Positions 25,346-38,672 of a DNA stretch of 64,000 nt are shown piece by piece. Both the position numbers and the translations under genes were made by a program. The number at the start of each line of letters is the position of its first letter. Position 1 is the stretch's first letter. Source of the DNA: Prochilodus magdalenae. Its lineage: Eukaryota; Chordata; Actinopteri; Characiformes; Prochilodontidae. Location of the stretch: NCBI GenBank assembly GCA_024036415.1, contig JAMWET010006568.1:326001-390000 (forward strand). Direction: 5' to 3'. The notes beneath the pieces were generated by a model that saw only the letters and a program-made list of their open reading frames with translations, was not told the origin of the DNA and did not search any database.

Positions 25346-26064
25346 TCTACAAACCATGTTGATGCAGTTTTAACTAAATTAGATAAAGAGATGCCTTTCT
25401 CCATGTTTCTGAAATGTGAGCACAGAGCTCGACTGTTTAATAGAGACTACGATTGAGTTCCACAGTTTAGAAGCTATAACTGAAAGAGGTCTCTCCATGT
25501 TTCCTGTATTTTACAGAAGGTATTAACAGGAGGCCAGCATCTGTAGATCTAAAATCACGAGCTGGAACATAAACAAAGCAGGTGCTAGATTATTCAGAGC
25601 CTTATAGACCAGCAGCAGAACTTTAGAAAGTCTGTTCTAGTAGACCCAGGCAGGCAGTGCAGCTCTTTCAGAACAGGAGTGATAGGAGGCAGCTTTTTAG
25701 TTTTTGTTAGGATCCGAGCTGCTGCGTTCGGCACAAGTTGAGGGGCATAGACGGTTTCTTAGGAACCCCAGTAATGAGGGCATTACAGTAATCCATTCTG
25801 CTTGTAACAAACGCATGAACACATTTCCCTGCTTCGCTATGAGACCAAAAAGGCTGAATACTTTAGCAATAAGTGATAAAAATATTTTAGTGACTGAGTC
25901 GGCATGCGGGTTTCGTACTTCAGGCTTTATATTAGTAACTAAAGAACCGAGTTTGTCATAAAGCATTTTCATGCATTTTTTCTTCGTTTAGCTGTAGAGA
26001 ATTCTGACATCCACTGAGAAATATTTGGCATATAGCTTCTAAGTCTTGGAGGAATGGAGATGTA

Positions 26065-26595
26065 CAGGGGCTGGACAATAAAACTGAAACACTGCCATTT
26101 TAGTGTGGGAGGTCTCATGGCTAAATTGGACCAGCCTGGTGGCCAATCTTCATTAATTGCACATTGCACCAGTAAGAGCAGTGTGTGAAGGTTCAGTTAG
26201 CAGGTAAGAGCACAGTTCTGCTCAAAATACTGCAATGCACACAGCATTATGGGTGACATACCAGAGTTCAAAAGAGGACAAACTGTTGGTGCAGGTCTTG
26301 CTGGCGCATCTGTGACCAAGACAGCAAGTCTTTGTGATGTATCAAGAGCCACGGTATCCAGGGTAATGTCAGCATACCACCAAGAAGGACGAACCTCCAC
26401 CAGCATCACGTAGTGACCTGGCCACTATCCTGCAAGAGGAATGGCTTAAAATCCCTCTGACCACTGTGCAGGACTCGTATATGTCATTCCCAAGACCAAC
26501 TGACGCTGTATTGGCCTCAAAAGGAGGCCCTACACCATACTAATAAATGATTGTGGTCTAAAACCAGGTGTTTCAGTTTCATTGTCCAGCCCCTG
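26065..26595 (+). mobile_element. Tc1-type deletion derivative (MITE), copy 2, inside a LINE
   Basis: Same element as at 7096. It is flanked by TA at 26063-26064 and 26596-26597, with inverted ends CAGGGGCTGGACAAT and its complement. It keeps the same N-terminal helix-turn-helix relic and catalytic deletion. It sits in the middle of a LINE reverse-transcriptase remnant on the opposite strand, just after the YADD box, so it inserted after the LINE did. Confidence 0.93.
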
Positions 26596-27995
26596 TATAA
26601 CTGCATGTCATCAGCATAGCTATGAAAGGTAACATGTACAATGTCACATAACCCCCAACTCTCACACACTGGGAATGAAAACAGGCTGACATCTCTTAAC
26701 ACATACAAACACCAAATACCACCAATCTGTAGAACAGGCCATCTGAGGGAAACTTACAGAGGTCCTGGCCAGTAAATATATCCACATACCACACCCACTT
26801 CTGGCTTGATCCAACTACAGATAATGATGTCTGTTAAACAGATACAACCATAATTACAAACAGCACATCCTACATCTCACGCTGTGGGCTCCTGAAGGAG
26901 GCCGGAGGTAGTAGGTCTGTGGCAGGCTGTGGACAAGATGCGCAACACTGGCAACAGCCCTGCTACAGTTAAGGAAATCAGCAGGAGAACCGGCTCCGCG
27001 GAAGGTGTCTTTCGGCAGCCACTAATCCTCCCAGGATTCCGAGACGCGCCTCGGAGAGGGATTAGAGGTGAGGAGCGCAGGGGCTGCTTGGCTAATTTGC
27101 TTTGAAATGCCTGACAAGCTTCTGCAGGCTTCGCCTCCGCTCTCTCTCGCCCCAATACCGGTCCCACTCTCCGCATCTTCTCCACTCCCCCCTCCAACCC
27201 CGCCAGCCTATTTTCTCACTGGCTCGGCTCACAGCCAGCCCAATCGCGGAGAGAAGAGCGGGATCAGAGATTCTGGAGTCAGCAGGGATTTAAATATATG
27301 GCTCCCTTTATAGGCTATTTTTTCTCGTTTGTCAGCGGAGCAAAGGTTCATTTGTTTGGTAATTTCAGGGGGAAGTGGGATCAAGGTGGTTTGCGGGGTA
27401 GAGAGATGGAGGATGTCGGGAGGCACTCCCAGGTGGAGTGGTCGCTGTATGCGAAGTGTGCTCTAAGGCAGTGGGGTGATCATGTGTCCTCGGTATTGAC
27501 TGGACAATGCGTCTGAAGACCTTTCATTAGCAGGTCTGATGGGGGAACCAAGGCTTTGATTTATCTAGCCCATCATTTAGTACAGTGACGTGCTCTGCAC
27601 TATGCAAGGCAATGTACTTTCATTTCAGTCAACAATGTTTGTGTCCATTTTGTGGACTGGAGGTCCCAGTTAGAGCTTGAAACATTGGCCATCATGTCTC
27701 ACTGAGGAAAGCTGTAGAGCTAGTCTAGGCTTGTACTGAAAACTGATAGCATGTGTTAGAGTACTACAGAGTGATGGGCTGTACTACAACCTACCAACGG
27801 CTACAATGTAGGACGACTGTCTTAAGTAGTTCAAAGTTCAAATGCATTGTGCCATTCCATAGCTGCATTACCAGCAAAATTCAATGGCATCCGTTTGGAT
27901 ATTTCTCCGGGTTCACTGGAAAGATGTGTTCAGGAAACAAGGAGGTGCTACAGTGCATCTGCTACTCTGCATACATACTGCACATCTCACTCTTC

Positions 27996-28095
27996 AATGG
28001 TCAGGACCCCCACAGAGTGGGCAACGTGTGGATGGTGGATCATTCTCAGTACTCCAGTGACACCGACCTTGTGTTGGTAATGTGCTAGCGTGTGT
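27996..28095 (-). mobile_element. non-autonomous DNA element, family D, inverted partial copy
   Basis: The complement of the family D segment running from AACACACGCTAGCAC through AGAATGATCCACCATCC to GGGGGTCCTGACC. It lies head-to-head with the plus-strand copy at 28135. Confidence 0.65.
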
Positions 28096-28134
28096 TGCTG
28101 AACACCGCGGTGTCCTATCCAGCCAACACTGTCC

Positions 28135-28335
28135 TGTGGATGACCAATTTGAACTCTGCAGCAGCGGATGACCTATCGTCTCTGACTTTCCATCTACAAG
28201 GTGGACCAGCAAGGTGTGTCTAATAGAGTGGACAGTGAATGGACACTCCTGCAGTGCTTGGAATGGCCCAGCACCCACATGATACCTGCTCTGTGGTGGT
28301 CCTGTGCTGGTACTGACAAACTACACAGAGGTCTC
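28135..28335 (+). mobile_element. non-autonomous DNA element, family D, copy 2
   Basis: Contains CTGACTTTCCATCTACAAGG, GTGTCTAATAGAGTGGACAG and ATGATACCTGCTCTGTGGTG in the order seen at 14870 and 48940. Internally deleted. Confidence 0.68.
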
Positions 28336-28348
28336 GACAGTGTACACC

Positions 28349-28530
28349 AGTGTTTCTCAACCCTGGTCCTGAAGGCATCCTGCCCTGCCCATTTTAGCGC
28401 TTTCCCTGCTCCCAGCACACCTGATTCAACTTACCAGCTCATTAACAAGCCCTTTCAGAGGTACAGGGAATCCAGCAAAATTTCCTAAGCCAGCTGCCTC
28501 CAGGACCAGAGTGGAGAGTTGCTGGTTAAT
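28349..28530 (+). mobile_element. interspersed fish repeat (hAT-like non-autonomous, tentative)
   Basis: TGTTTCTCAACCCTGGTCCT, GCTCCCAGCACACCTGATTC and CAGCTCATTAACAAGCCCTT are hallmark blocks of a very common teleost repeat. No coding content. Class assignment is from memory and uncertain. Confidence 0.6.
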
Positions 28531-29029
28531 GCTACGGTTGTTTAATTGAGTGGAGAAAAAAAAACGGTGAACACAAAAGTGTAAATGTAATGTAAAGAAA
28601 GAGCAAAAGCATAAAGCATGAAGCGGAACAGATGCAGGAAAGCGGGGAATCCATTTGAAAACATTAGCATGGATTTCCCCCCATTGTTATGGCTTATAAT
28701 TTGCCAGCATGTTTCCAAGCTGAACACTCCATTACACACTTAGTAGCCTTGTGAATGGCTCATAGTGCCAGCTTGGTGTGACCTGCTATGGACAATCAGA
28801 AGCAGACCAGTTATAAATACTATAATACTCGGTAATAACATTGTAATAACAATACGGACGCAGGTAAACTCACGCAGAAAAGCATCGGAAGCTACAACGA
28901 AAGGAATATGAGAACAGCTCATGCAACTGCATTGTAGCATAGCCCTCTCAGATCCTGCTATTGCATCATGGTGTATCATTCTGGAACAGACATCATTATA
29001 CATGCATATCATGTCTCTGTGGCATGCAG

Positions 29030-29425
29030 ATATGGATACATTAAATTGCTCCCTTTGGCAATCTTAAATGTGTTTTTCCGTACAAAGACACAGACAGTCG
29101 ATCAAGCCTGTTTTCCTTTTTGGCATTCATTGCAGACCATTATTTATCTAAAACTGTCCAAAACCGGCCAGACGCTTTTGTGCCTAAGTGTTATAAAGAG
29201 AGCTCGGTTAATGTGCGACTCAATGCAGGAGCTGGAGCAAGTGAAAGATTTGAGGCCATTGCTTCTTTTCTGAATGGCTTCGTGGCTCGTTTTAGTCTAT
29301 GAAATTAACTGGGGGTAGATTTAACACACTCAATTCACCCAAGACAAAAAGATCCATTGATTTGGAGCCATTAATGAATCTATGGCTAATAGCATTGGCG
29401 GTAAATGTTGGCAATGCGACAAAGT
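29030..29425. other. candidate conserved non-coding element
   Basis: Unique sequence without repeat signatures, with AT-rich sites set in CpG-containing context (CAGACCATTATTTATC, GAGCCATTAATGAATC, GGCAATGCGACAAAGTCG). No credible coding frame. Call rests on composition and motif texture only. Confidence 0.3.
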
Positions 29426-30619
29426 CGAGTGAAGTTCAGCTTCTTGCATACCAATAGAGACTGAGCATTCAGCAGGGTGGTATGTCCTTTATCTCCACCA
29501 CCATGGACCAGTTTGCTCATTGTTTGGTTCTTAGATAAATGATTCGACTACAGATGGAGGAATAGGGCATCACTGCAAGCACACAGCAATCGCAAGGGCT
29601 AAACACTTCATAGATGCGCTACATGCACTACACAGGGAGGAAATGAATATGAATGGTATGGGGATGCAATGAATAGCATGTCTGGCATCAGTAAAACCAC
29701 AGCAGCCAATGATTCACTCAAGTTCAGAAAAGCCCTCAAGCAGGGAAACACCAGATACTTAGGCGACAAGATACTTAGTGGCTGCTAGTGTGAGGGCAGG
29801 GCAAGGGTACAACCTCTTATGGGGCAAAGCCTGAGGTAAACAGGTTTAGTAATAATGCTAAGCATCCTGCAACCCGTTTGAAACCTAGCCGCAACAGCTA
29901 AAACCCTCTCATTACTGTCACAGAATTCACCCTATTGATGGTTATGAAGTAGCACCCTTCCCAGTAAGAGCTAGCCTGGCTAAGAAACAGCCTCCACATG
30001 GTGGGGTTAGGTGTATCACTGTGCTAACGAAGATGCCCAGAGAAAGACAGCGAGTTGCACTCCAACCATTTTCATCTGTGTTGTTCACGAACTGTAGATA
30101 CAGAAAAAGGAGTGAACATTAAAATGTACTGTGTAATGTAAAGAAAGACTGAACGCATAAAGCAAGAGGCAGAACAGATGCATGAAAGCAGGGGAGCCAT
30201 TTGAAAACATTAGCATGGATTCACCCCCCACACTGTTGTCTCCCAGAATTCGCCAGCATGTTTCCAAGTTGAACGCTCCATTAAACGCTTCGCCATGTTG
30301 TGAACAGCTGAAGCTGATGCTACCTCCTACGGGAAATGCAAGACGTAGCATGCCTAAGTTTATACCCGGTAAGCTGTGAATATGATACTCGCTCATAACA
30401 GTATAATAATGATGATAATGCTGACCTACAAGTAATTATCTAGAACAACCCACACCTCACAGCGAGAGCTAGCCTGGTTACATTCAGCCTCACAAAATCT
30501 GAGACCCAACAAGCAAAAATGGAATGTAATTAGAATACATGTAAATTGGATTACATATCGTCGCTGTCCGAAGAAAGATATGTATCTCCATTTTTGTTGA
30601 TTTTGACTTTTATTCCTCA

Positions 30620-30950
30620 TTCATACACTGTGCAGGAATTTCATGAGGAATAGACCAATAGAAACAGCCCAAAATTACTCGGACTTTTGAAAAATATGTA
30701 TGTATGGTGTTAGCTGATGTGCTTTGTAGTCAGAATACTAAGCCACAACTGACATAGTCTATTTTCAATAATCCTATATCAATAAAAAAAATTTTTTTTT
30801 CAGATTTTAAAATCACTTTTACATTGTATATATGAATTTAATTCCGAATGGTGAAAAATAAATGCCACAAAACGACCGGAAGGAGATTCTGGTTCCATTG
30901 ACTTACTTTAAAGGTAAGATAGGTTTTTCATTCTACGAGGTTTTGATTTG
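30620..30950 (+). repeat. interspersed repeat, family E, copy 2 (diverged)
   Basis: ATGAGGAATAGACCAATAGA and TCTGGTTCCATTGACTTAC match family E at 4310 and 4350, with an AT-rich insertion between them. Confidence 0.5.
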
Positions 30951-30979
30951 GCAGCAGTGATACATACAGTATACACACA

Positions 30980-31550
30980 TACACTCATGGTCAAACAACA
31001 GTTGTACAAATCCTTCCACCCAGAAGCTTGGTGGGTAGGTTTGAGATCGTGAGACATGCAAACGATTCAAGTTTCATGCTCGGCCATGCATGTGATGTAA
31101 AAAGGGACAAGCCTTATCACTGTGCCTGACTGACCCAACAGCCACGACTATGGACATACAGTGAGCAGTGATGCCCTTTATGAGTCATCACTGGCAGATG
31201 GCTGCAAGATGCAGGACCGTTACGACGACTGCCCTTTACCCAATATCAACGTCACCAAAGACTGTAATGGTGTCCTTCCTGATCTTCATGGAGTGACTCT
31301 ACTCTAGAATGGCAGTGGTCACTCCACCTCCACCCCTTCCACATAATCTGCTGTGTGAGAATATTCAAGCTACATCAGATGGATTATCACAGGACACCAT
31401 TAGGAACCTCTACAACTCCATACCAAGTTTACATGTGGCATGTGGGGTTAGCAAACATGGCGGCCCAGCACCATACTGAGAGACACTACTTCTGTATGTG
31501 TAGCTCAATAAATATTACCCATATGAGTGTAAATTTATCATCACAAGTGA
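30980..31550 (+). mobile_element. decayed Tc1-type element, family B, copy G
   Basis: Shares AAGCTTGGTGGGTAGG, GACATGCAAACGATTCAAG and the C-terminal block SQDTIRNLYNS (about 31380-31420) with the other copies. The right terminus is missing after AAATTTATCATCAC. Heavily deleted in the middle. Confidence 0.75.
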
Positions 31551-32962
31551 TAGACGCATTAGCTTTTGTTTGTATCAGAGATGTTATTATTGTTATACAA
31601 TATTATTGTCTCGCTTGTCCAATTCTAAAAATAGGTGTAGAGCACTCAGACGGACTTCTTCGGCGTGTGCCTGTGTTTTACGTGTGTGGATAGTACACAC
31701 CGTGACATTTCATTCGACATAGCTTAGCACCCCACTTAAGTTAGATTGCTTCGGGGCACCTGCGTGACCTGCTCCCCCCGCATTCTGTTAGCAAGGCCTG
31801 TGGATTTGCATTTCAACAGCAGAGTGCAAAACCTGGACGTGATCATTGGCTGTCAGCCCCTGCCATTCTAGAGTGGGTCAGCCTTTGAATGGGTCACCAC
31901 ACCGAGAGCAGTATCACTCCCAGCCACAACACACTGGAGCATTAGCTCCACACACTAATTAACTTACAGTCCTTGGAAAGGAGCTTCCTTTGAGCACTAG
32001 GCTAACAAAGCAAGTGTGTGGACAAAGTTAATGCCTGAAGGGAGCTTCTCGATGCTCACTCACTTATTGAAGGAACTGAGCAAACACGAAGAATGTCACA
32101 CATTTAGTGTTGTTTGATGTTGTACATGAAGACCCCCGACAAACGGGATATTTCATTTCAGGATGGAAACAGGTTAAGATGTGCTCTACCGGGAACATTG
32201 GAGTCAAGTAAACCCCAGTTACTAGACTTTCTACCAAATGGAGCAAGTTCTGTCGGTTGAATGCACAAACCAGGAAGTAAAACCCCCTTCTGATGAAGTA
32301 CTGAATCTACTTACAGGCTGCTGTTGAGGTTGAGATGCTAATAAAGGTGGTAGTACTTCTCCTCTTCAGGCTCTACAGTGGTAAACACTGAGCGAAGCTG
32401 CTTCATATTGAATGAAATGGCAGCTAGCATTTTTCCAATCCACCTTAAATGGTGCTACAGTTACATTCCAGTGCCTGTAGAAGCTGCAGAGTTTACAGTG
32501 GAATTAAAAAGCTGATGAACCTTGTTTATAGATGAACATCAACCATGGACAGTTCCTTAAGAAGGTTATGAAATGTGCCCACATCACCTTCACCACCTGC
32601 GATGGTCAATTTCAGACACAATTCAATGTACGTTGTAGGTTTTTAACCATAATGGGTCAGGACTGTTACATTAGAGTTTAGGATTTTGGAATTGGCCTGT
32701 TCTATTGCCCCTTTGTGGTGCAGGACTTGTATTTGAAGGAGGAACTACAGTGTTAGGGTCCATTGTATGATGTATGTACTGAACTTTCCTTATTTAACTA
32801 TGACAATAAAAATACATTTTTGTATGGCACCTTTAAAGACTAGCAAAGCCCCCTTATGATGATGTATCTTGAAGGCTGTTTGATGTTTATTTGGTTCCCC
32901 CTAGAGAAGAAAGCCAGCCAGGTAATATTACTGTACCACATAAGCTCACAGAGCAGAACATT

Positions 32963-33440
32963 AGTCACCTGTGACAGAAACATACCAAATTATGTTTAAT
33001 ATCTCAACCAGTACAAGTAACCACTGCGATTGGATGGCCTGAACAAGTTTCTGGATGTAGGCCACATCAATGTTCAGCCACTCTTGCATCAAAGAACTAG
33101 ACAATTGGTCCAGATTTGGTGGATGCCTTCCCTGGCACAATTCTGAGGACAGTTTCCTGTAGACTGGGATTTTAGCCACTGCTAGTAGACCCGTGGGACC
33201 ATATGCTTCCATACACCTGCAAACTCAGCTACATCCTTCACACTACGGCCTTTGGCACGCCCTAAAGGCGATCACTCCTTTTAGCCAATCATTAACATCT
33301 GCATTGGAACCATTTTCCACACATCCAACAAGACCACCTGTTCTCAGTCTATTAAGCCCGTCACTCACATCCCGCAGGTATTCATACCATCATCCTTCTC
33401 ATGCTAGAAGTTACTATTACCTTAAACACACAAGGTGACT
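32963..33440 (-). mobile_element. Tc1-like non-autonomous element, family C, copy 1
   Basis: Inverted ends AGTCACCTGTGACAGAAAC and CACACAAGGTGACT. It shares interior sequence with 51078-51598 in opposite orientation (for example GATGCCTTCCCTGGCACA against its complement, and AGCCACTCTTGCATC). An N-terminal DNA-binding relic is present but broken. Confidence 0.75.
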
Positions 33441-36400
33441 AATGGTGAACTCTCTTTAACCAATGAACCTGAGGGAGGTACTGCCAAATGAGAGGATTTT
33501 GCAAAGTACAAGAAATGTAATTATAGAATTTCACAACAACCAAGGATTCCTTTCGGGTGAATGCTTCGGGTAACGTGCCTGGGTATCATACGCAACCTAC
33601 ACCTAGATCATAGGAAATTCAGGGAGCCACGATCACTTAGTTTTATATGTATTTGAGAGCAGGTCAGCACAGGAAGGATGCTGACCAGACAGAAGAAGGA
33701 GTTGAGGCTTAAGGATTTCATTACTGTTTCTGCACACGTTTCACCACCGCAAGGTCTAGATGGAGCAATCGGCTGTGTTTATAGAAGCTCGTGCTTTTTA
33801 TTGGCCCATAAACCAGGCAGTCCAACTGCAGACACTTGCTGACTCCACACCAGCTCGTCCGTGTATGTCCGGCTTAAGCGTGGCATTAACCTCTCCGCCA
33901 GCGTCTGTTGTAAAAGAGCTCATTAAGGAATAATCAGTCAAATGTGACATTACAAGATGTTTCAGTCAAAGGAGAAGCTGCTTTGTTGTACATACAGTAT
34001 GTCTCATATAAAATAAAGCATGACGCATTAATGCCTGTTATTCCATTAGCTGTAATAAAGATTTCACATTGGCTTAGATGTCAAATAAAAGCCACCCCTC
34101 CAAAGGCTTCTCCAGGCTATCTTCTGCAAGCCCTCGGAAAAAGAAGTGTAACTCCATCACATGAATTAGTGCTGAGCTTGTTTGGAAGCGCTCGGCCTCC
34201 TCTATAGAAAACAAGGTCCTAGCTGCAAGTATAGCTTACTGCTATTATTCCTCTCTTGTCCTCGGCCTGGCACATAACACAAATTTCATGGATCAGACCA
34301 CCCCTTGTTTTGGCTCGGGCTAGAGTGGACAGGCCAAGATTGTTCATGTTTCCTTTGTCCCGTCTGAAAGCATAAAAGCAATTCTGGCTGAGGTTCTCAG
34401 GGAGATGCTCTGAGACCCAAATAGGGTTTCACTGCAGTGTGGTCTTACACCACAAGAACATCATGGCCTGTGCAAACTTAGGGAACAGGGTGAGCCAAAG
34501 ACTGAGATACCTGCCGGAACTTAATAGGACCCAATTGCTCGGTTTGGGTTGTTGGTTCACTTGGCTGCAAGCTTTCTTCTTTCCTGAAATCTTCCTCTCC
34601 ATTTCCATTGCTGTAAAGTAGCATTCAGTCTAGCTTGCTGGGGTTACCCTGGCTGTTGTTGATGGAATTCAGCACTAAGGAAGTTGGATGGCTGGGCAAT
34701 TTAATATTTATATGTACTGTGGTTGGCCCTGATATGTATCTGTCTGGTACATGATACGTAAGGTGTTCTATGTAGAGAAATAGAGCAGGGATGATGACTG
34801 CAGTCCTATGGGACTTGGGACTAAACCAACTACACATGCTAATTAGCTGCCAAGTTGAATCAGGTGAGAGTTTGGGAATCGCTAAGTGCTCCAAAATTGG
34901 GACCTTCTACACGATACAGTACTTTAGACTTTAAGCAATCATAACACTATAAATTAACATTATGTCAAGCCTTGGTGCTCAGGAGACTGGGAATGCTTCA
35001 CATATGACGCCGACCAATCTTTGTTTATATGCTTGCTCAAGTTCCTAGTTAGTCAGGGCGGAGCATAAGGACACTAAAGTGGTGCCAAAGGTTTTATATT
35101 CTGAAAAAGAAAAAAGAAAAGAAAGATTGTGGAGTCATTTCTGGGTGTCATGAAGAGGACAGCATGGGCTCCATATTCTTCAAAGAGAACATGAGGTAAT
35201 GAATGTGTTAACAGTGAGCTGCTATTGTGTTGTAGCTGCTGTGGTTAGCACTTAGCCGTTAGCATTTTGGGAACATGTTTGAAGCATCACTGGGCTGTTT
35301 AAGATTGAGCAGATGTTATTGTCATATATGTGGTCTGTGGCTCGTTACTCTTCCTCCCTCTCAGTGCCATGTTTACATATGTGCACCAGAATACACTCGG
35401 TCCTCTGATTGGTGTCAAGATGATACATGATAAGGCTACATCAGCTATACATCTCGCCATATCAGCACTTCATAGTATGGGGAGGGTCTTGGAAAGATTA
35501 TCCAGACAAAAAATGTTTGGAATGTAGATATATTGTTTTTAATCTGTGATCCAGAGATGGCTACTGTTTCTTATTCGACTTCAACAAGCACTTTAGAAAT
35601 ATTCCGGCCAGTTCAGGTTCTGGACAGCTTCAGACTCGATATGATGATGCAGGTTGGATCGCTATATTGGAAGGTCATCTTCATGTTCAGACCAAAATAT
35701 CAGGTCACAATAAAGGTCTATCCAAGAGACCAGGATTCTATGGATGTAGGTAGCTCCATGTACATCCTGATTCTGACCCCCCCACCATGTAGTAAGGTGG
35801 GGAACTGTTAATAAATCTGCTATAGTGGTGTAATGATGAATAGGAGATGGCTTGGCACCATGAAGACAGGCATTTGTGATGTCACACCAACGTTAGTCCC
35901 TTATTCGTGTCCATTATCCAATATGGTATCTCATGGTCTGGGGCAGACGTCTTCAAATAAAATCAGATATTGAATCAAGTTCCAAGTTTTGTATTCTCTT
36001 AATCATTGGTAGTTAAATGACCTGAATGGCCATCTACTGCGATACCAAGTTAGACCAGTAATCATACCAGTAGGTACAAATTCTCGTCCTCGTCTAGGGC
36101 AATGTCCATGCCTAATCTCTCATTGCTCTTTCCAGGTATTACATTGTGACTCAGTGACGGCTGAATTAGTTTATTGCTTGCTCAAAGAGAAATAAGAGGT
36201 AAGCTAAAAGTACAAGTATGCATGTTTGTGGAGGTGGATACTGGTGATGGAAAAAAGAAGGGGTTTTGATGCCAAGTATTTTAAAGCATAGAGCGATCCA
36301 GCCCTGAGCTCACTCAAGCAATGTAGCCTGGCTGTAATATTTAGAAGCTACATCACTAACACTAAATGACATGTTAGATAAAACATGGATCAGCTAATCA

Positions 36401-38672
36401 GGACTAGGAACTGGCAAGAACACGTATTGTCCATCCACAGTTCTACAGTGGAGCTCAAACAATCAGGGGACATTCATCTACATCCCATCTCTCCCTCTGT
36501 TCCCATGCCTAAACGTGTTCTAAGGCAGAGCCTATATTTCCTGTTCTTAGTTTCACCAGCGGAGAGGTTCAGTTTTGCTGCAGTGTGATCTAATCTGGGT
36601 CCTGCTGGAAGATTAGCTCCAGTCTGCTCCGCCACCAGGGCCCGCGGTTTTCCGGCAGTAAAAAGAAATAAAGTGCGCTGACAAATAAGACTGGGAATCG
36701 ATATCACTCGATCGCTGATAGCGCCGCCACTGGAGGACCCGCATATGATCTACAGCCTGCCGAGCTGACCTTGAGGGCCGAGCAAACCGGCATGACATCT
36801 TACCATCGCTTCGTCCCATGCGCAGCCAGGGGTGTGCGTACCTGCCAAAGGCACATAACCTGCTTTATCTCGCAGGTGGCTGGGGACCAAGCAGTTTTTT
36901 GGGGTGGAAGAAGGTATTTATCGAAGTGACAATTTAAGCACTGAAGAGTTTCCAGCAAGTGGAGGCTGTGCTTGATCAGAATCCCTCAGGACCCTGGGCA
37001 ATTTCGGACAGTTCTTGGGTACTCTAGGACTACAGAGAGTTCCAGCGAAAGCCATTTTTCTCAGTCCTGCACAAAGAGAGGGACTTTTTTTCAGCCAGGT
37101 AAAGCGTGCAGAGTCTTTGGGATAGCCTGAGACACCTCAGTGGCAATGGATCCAGCCCTTCACACACTGAGCAAGGAATTAGAAACACACTATCCACTGC
37201 TTCACTAGCCCTGCACCGAATGTAGATATTGATCAGTATATCCTGGAGGACGCCTGTCACCCCCAGAGCCCACAGTGTCAAATCATCCATTTCCTTCATG
37301 GAAATGTTTCCATGCGCTTCTTTGGAGGAGAGAAAACAGAATTTAAGCAAACCACATTGCCCTCCTTTGACCTTGCGCAATATGCCTGCTGCAACACTTG
37401 CTACTGTCCTCTCCAAAGCAAACAAGCTCATCTGCTGCACCAGAGGGAAAGAAAATAACGTAATAACAGGTCTGGAGGTTTCTGTCCAGAAAGCAGATCT
37501 CCATCTGTCAGACTCGGGGACAAGGGACAGATACACCTACTTATCGTCTCAGCTTGCACCCCAGGCACATGTTGGCTGCTGATAGACAGATGTTGGATTA
37601 CCGTGGGGCAGGCATTAATTTGGTGCAGGGGCTTATTGCTTATGCTCTGATCGATAGGGAGCGCGAGGGGCGGTAAGTCTTGGGACTTAATTGTCCATCC
37701 CACTTTTGAGCCATGCTGGCCTTGATTGTAATCCCTTCTCTCGAGGTGCCAGCAGGCAGATTTCCTTTAAGGTAGTATGTGGTCAGATGGACGGGGGTGG
37801 GATGAGGACCACATGCGGAGTGGATTTGGTGGAGATTTGGGTGTATATATAATTTTATAACTAAAATGCTACATAAGAAATGGGACTGAATGTTGGTTCC
37901 TGAGAATTTGATTCTACTAAAGACAGAACTAAAGAGTCTAGTCAGTTTAGACATGTAACACTTCCAGTTTCTCCGCCGGTCTGTACTGCTTTGCCGGACT
38001 CCAACCCCCAGAGTTTATCGTTCGGTGACGTCACGGCCACATGCTCTCCACCGGCCAATCATGCATGCGCCGCCATCACGCTCAGTTTGCTCTGTTTGGA
38101 CTGATCCTGTTTCCGATCCAGACTGTTTCATGGTTTTGCCTCACCTTATTGGTATGTTTGCTCGGTTTCTCACTGGTAGTCTTAAGCTATTGCTTACATC
38201 TACGGTCATTTGCTACAGCCGTCCATAAAACGTTGTTTTCTAATTCTTTCACGCATCTGCTTTCTCCCTCAAGCATTACAAGATGCCAATATGCCAGCGT
38301 ACATCGTTTCAACAGTCTAAGTAAACGTAGCAATTCAGTGTTGATGATTAAATTCTTGAAACATCCAGTTGAAATGTCTCTATTGTATCTCTGTAGTTAT
38401 CCCGTTGGAGGCCTAACACATTAGATGACCAACCAACTTAATTGACAACGGACTGAGGATTCAACAATCAGGTATTGATGTACAAGATTTGGAAGAATTT
38501 TGGGGAGACAAATGTTGCTGTAGGCTTTCTGGAAGTTTTAGATACATGCCTGACTGTGAATACGAGCCTCACCAGGTTTCAGTCAGTTGTTAAAAATGGA
38601 AAACAGAGATTCTATATACGGGTTTATTGCTAAGGAAATAACTGTAAACATGCATGAAGTGTCAAATATATT
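33441..38672. other. intronic unique sequence with a promoter-like cluster
   Basis: No exon recognised. 37960-38110 groups ACTCCAACCCCCAG, a palindromic CRE TGACGTCA (38026-38033), GGCCAATCA and CATGCGCCGCC. 36590-36840 is CpG-rich unique sequence. A 168-residue minus frame at 37030-37536 is not supported as a gene. Confidence 0.4.

Larger units (their letters stand above)
25130..26740 (-). mobile_element. LINE (non-LTR retrotransposon) 3' remnant, interrupted by a Tc1 MITE
   Basis: The minus-strand frame at 26517-26708 contains FHSYADDMQLY, the reverse-transcriptase YADD catalytic box. After the inserted MITE (26065-26595) the frame resumes as SIPPRLRSYMPNISQWMSEF. A further block, LGSLVTNIKPEVRNP and LSLIAKVFSLFGLIAK (25697-25972), matches the region after the palm of L2/Rex-type fish LINEs. 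The 3' end near 25140-25165 is an ATT-type microsatellite tail. Only the 3' third survives, with stops and frameshifts. Confidence 0.82.

Noticed and set aside
37030..37536. 168-residue minus-strand frame
   Set aside because: No recognisable domain, no splice or promoter support, and overlaps an equally open plus-strand frame; likely chance in unique intron sequence.
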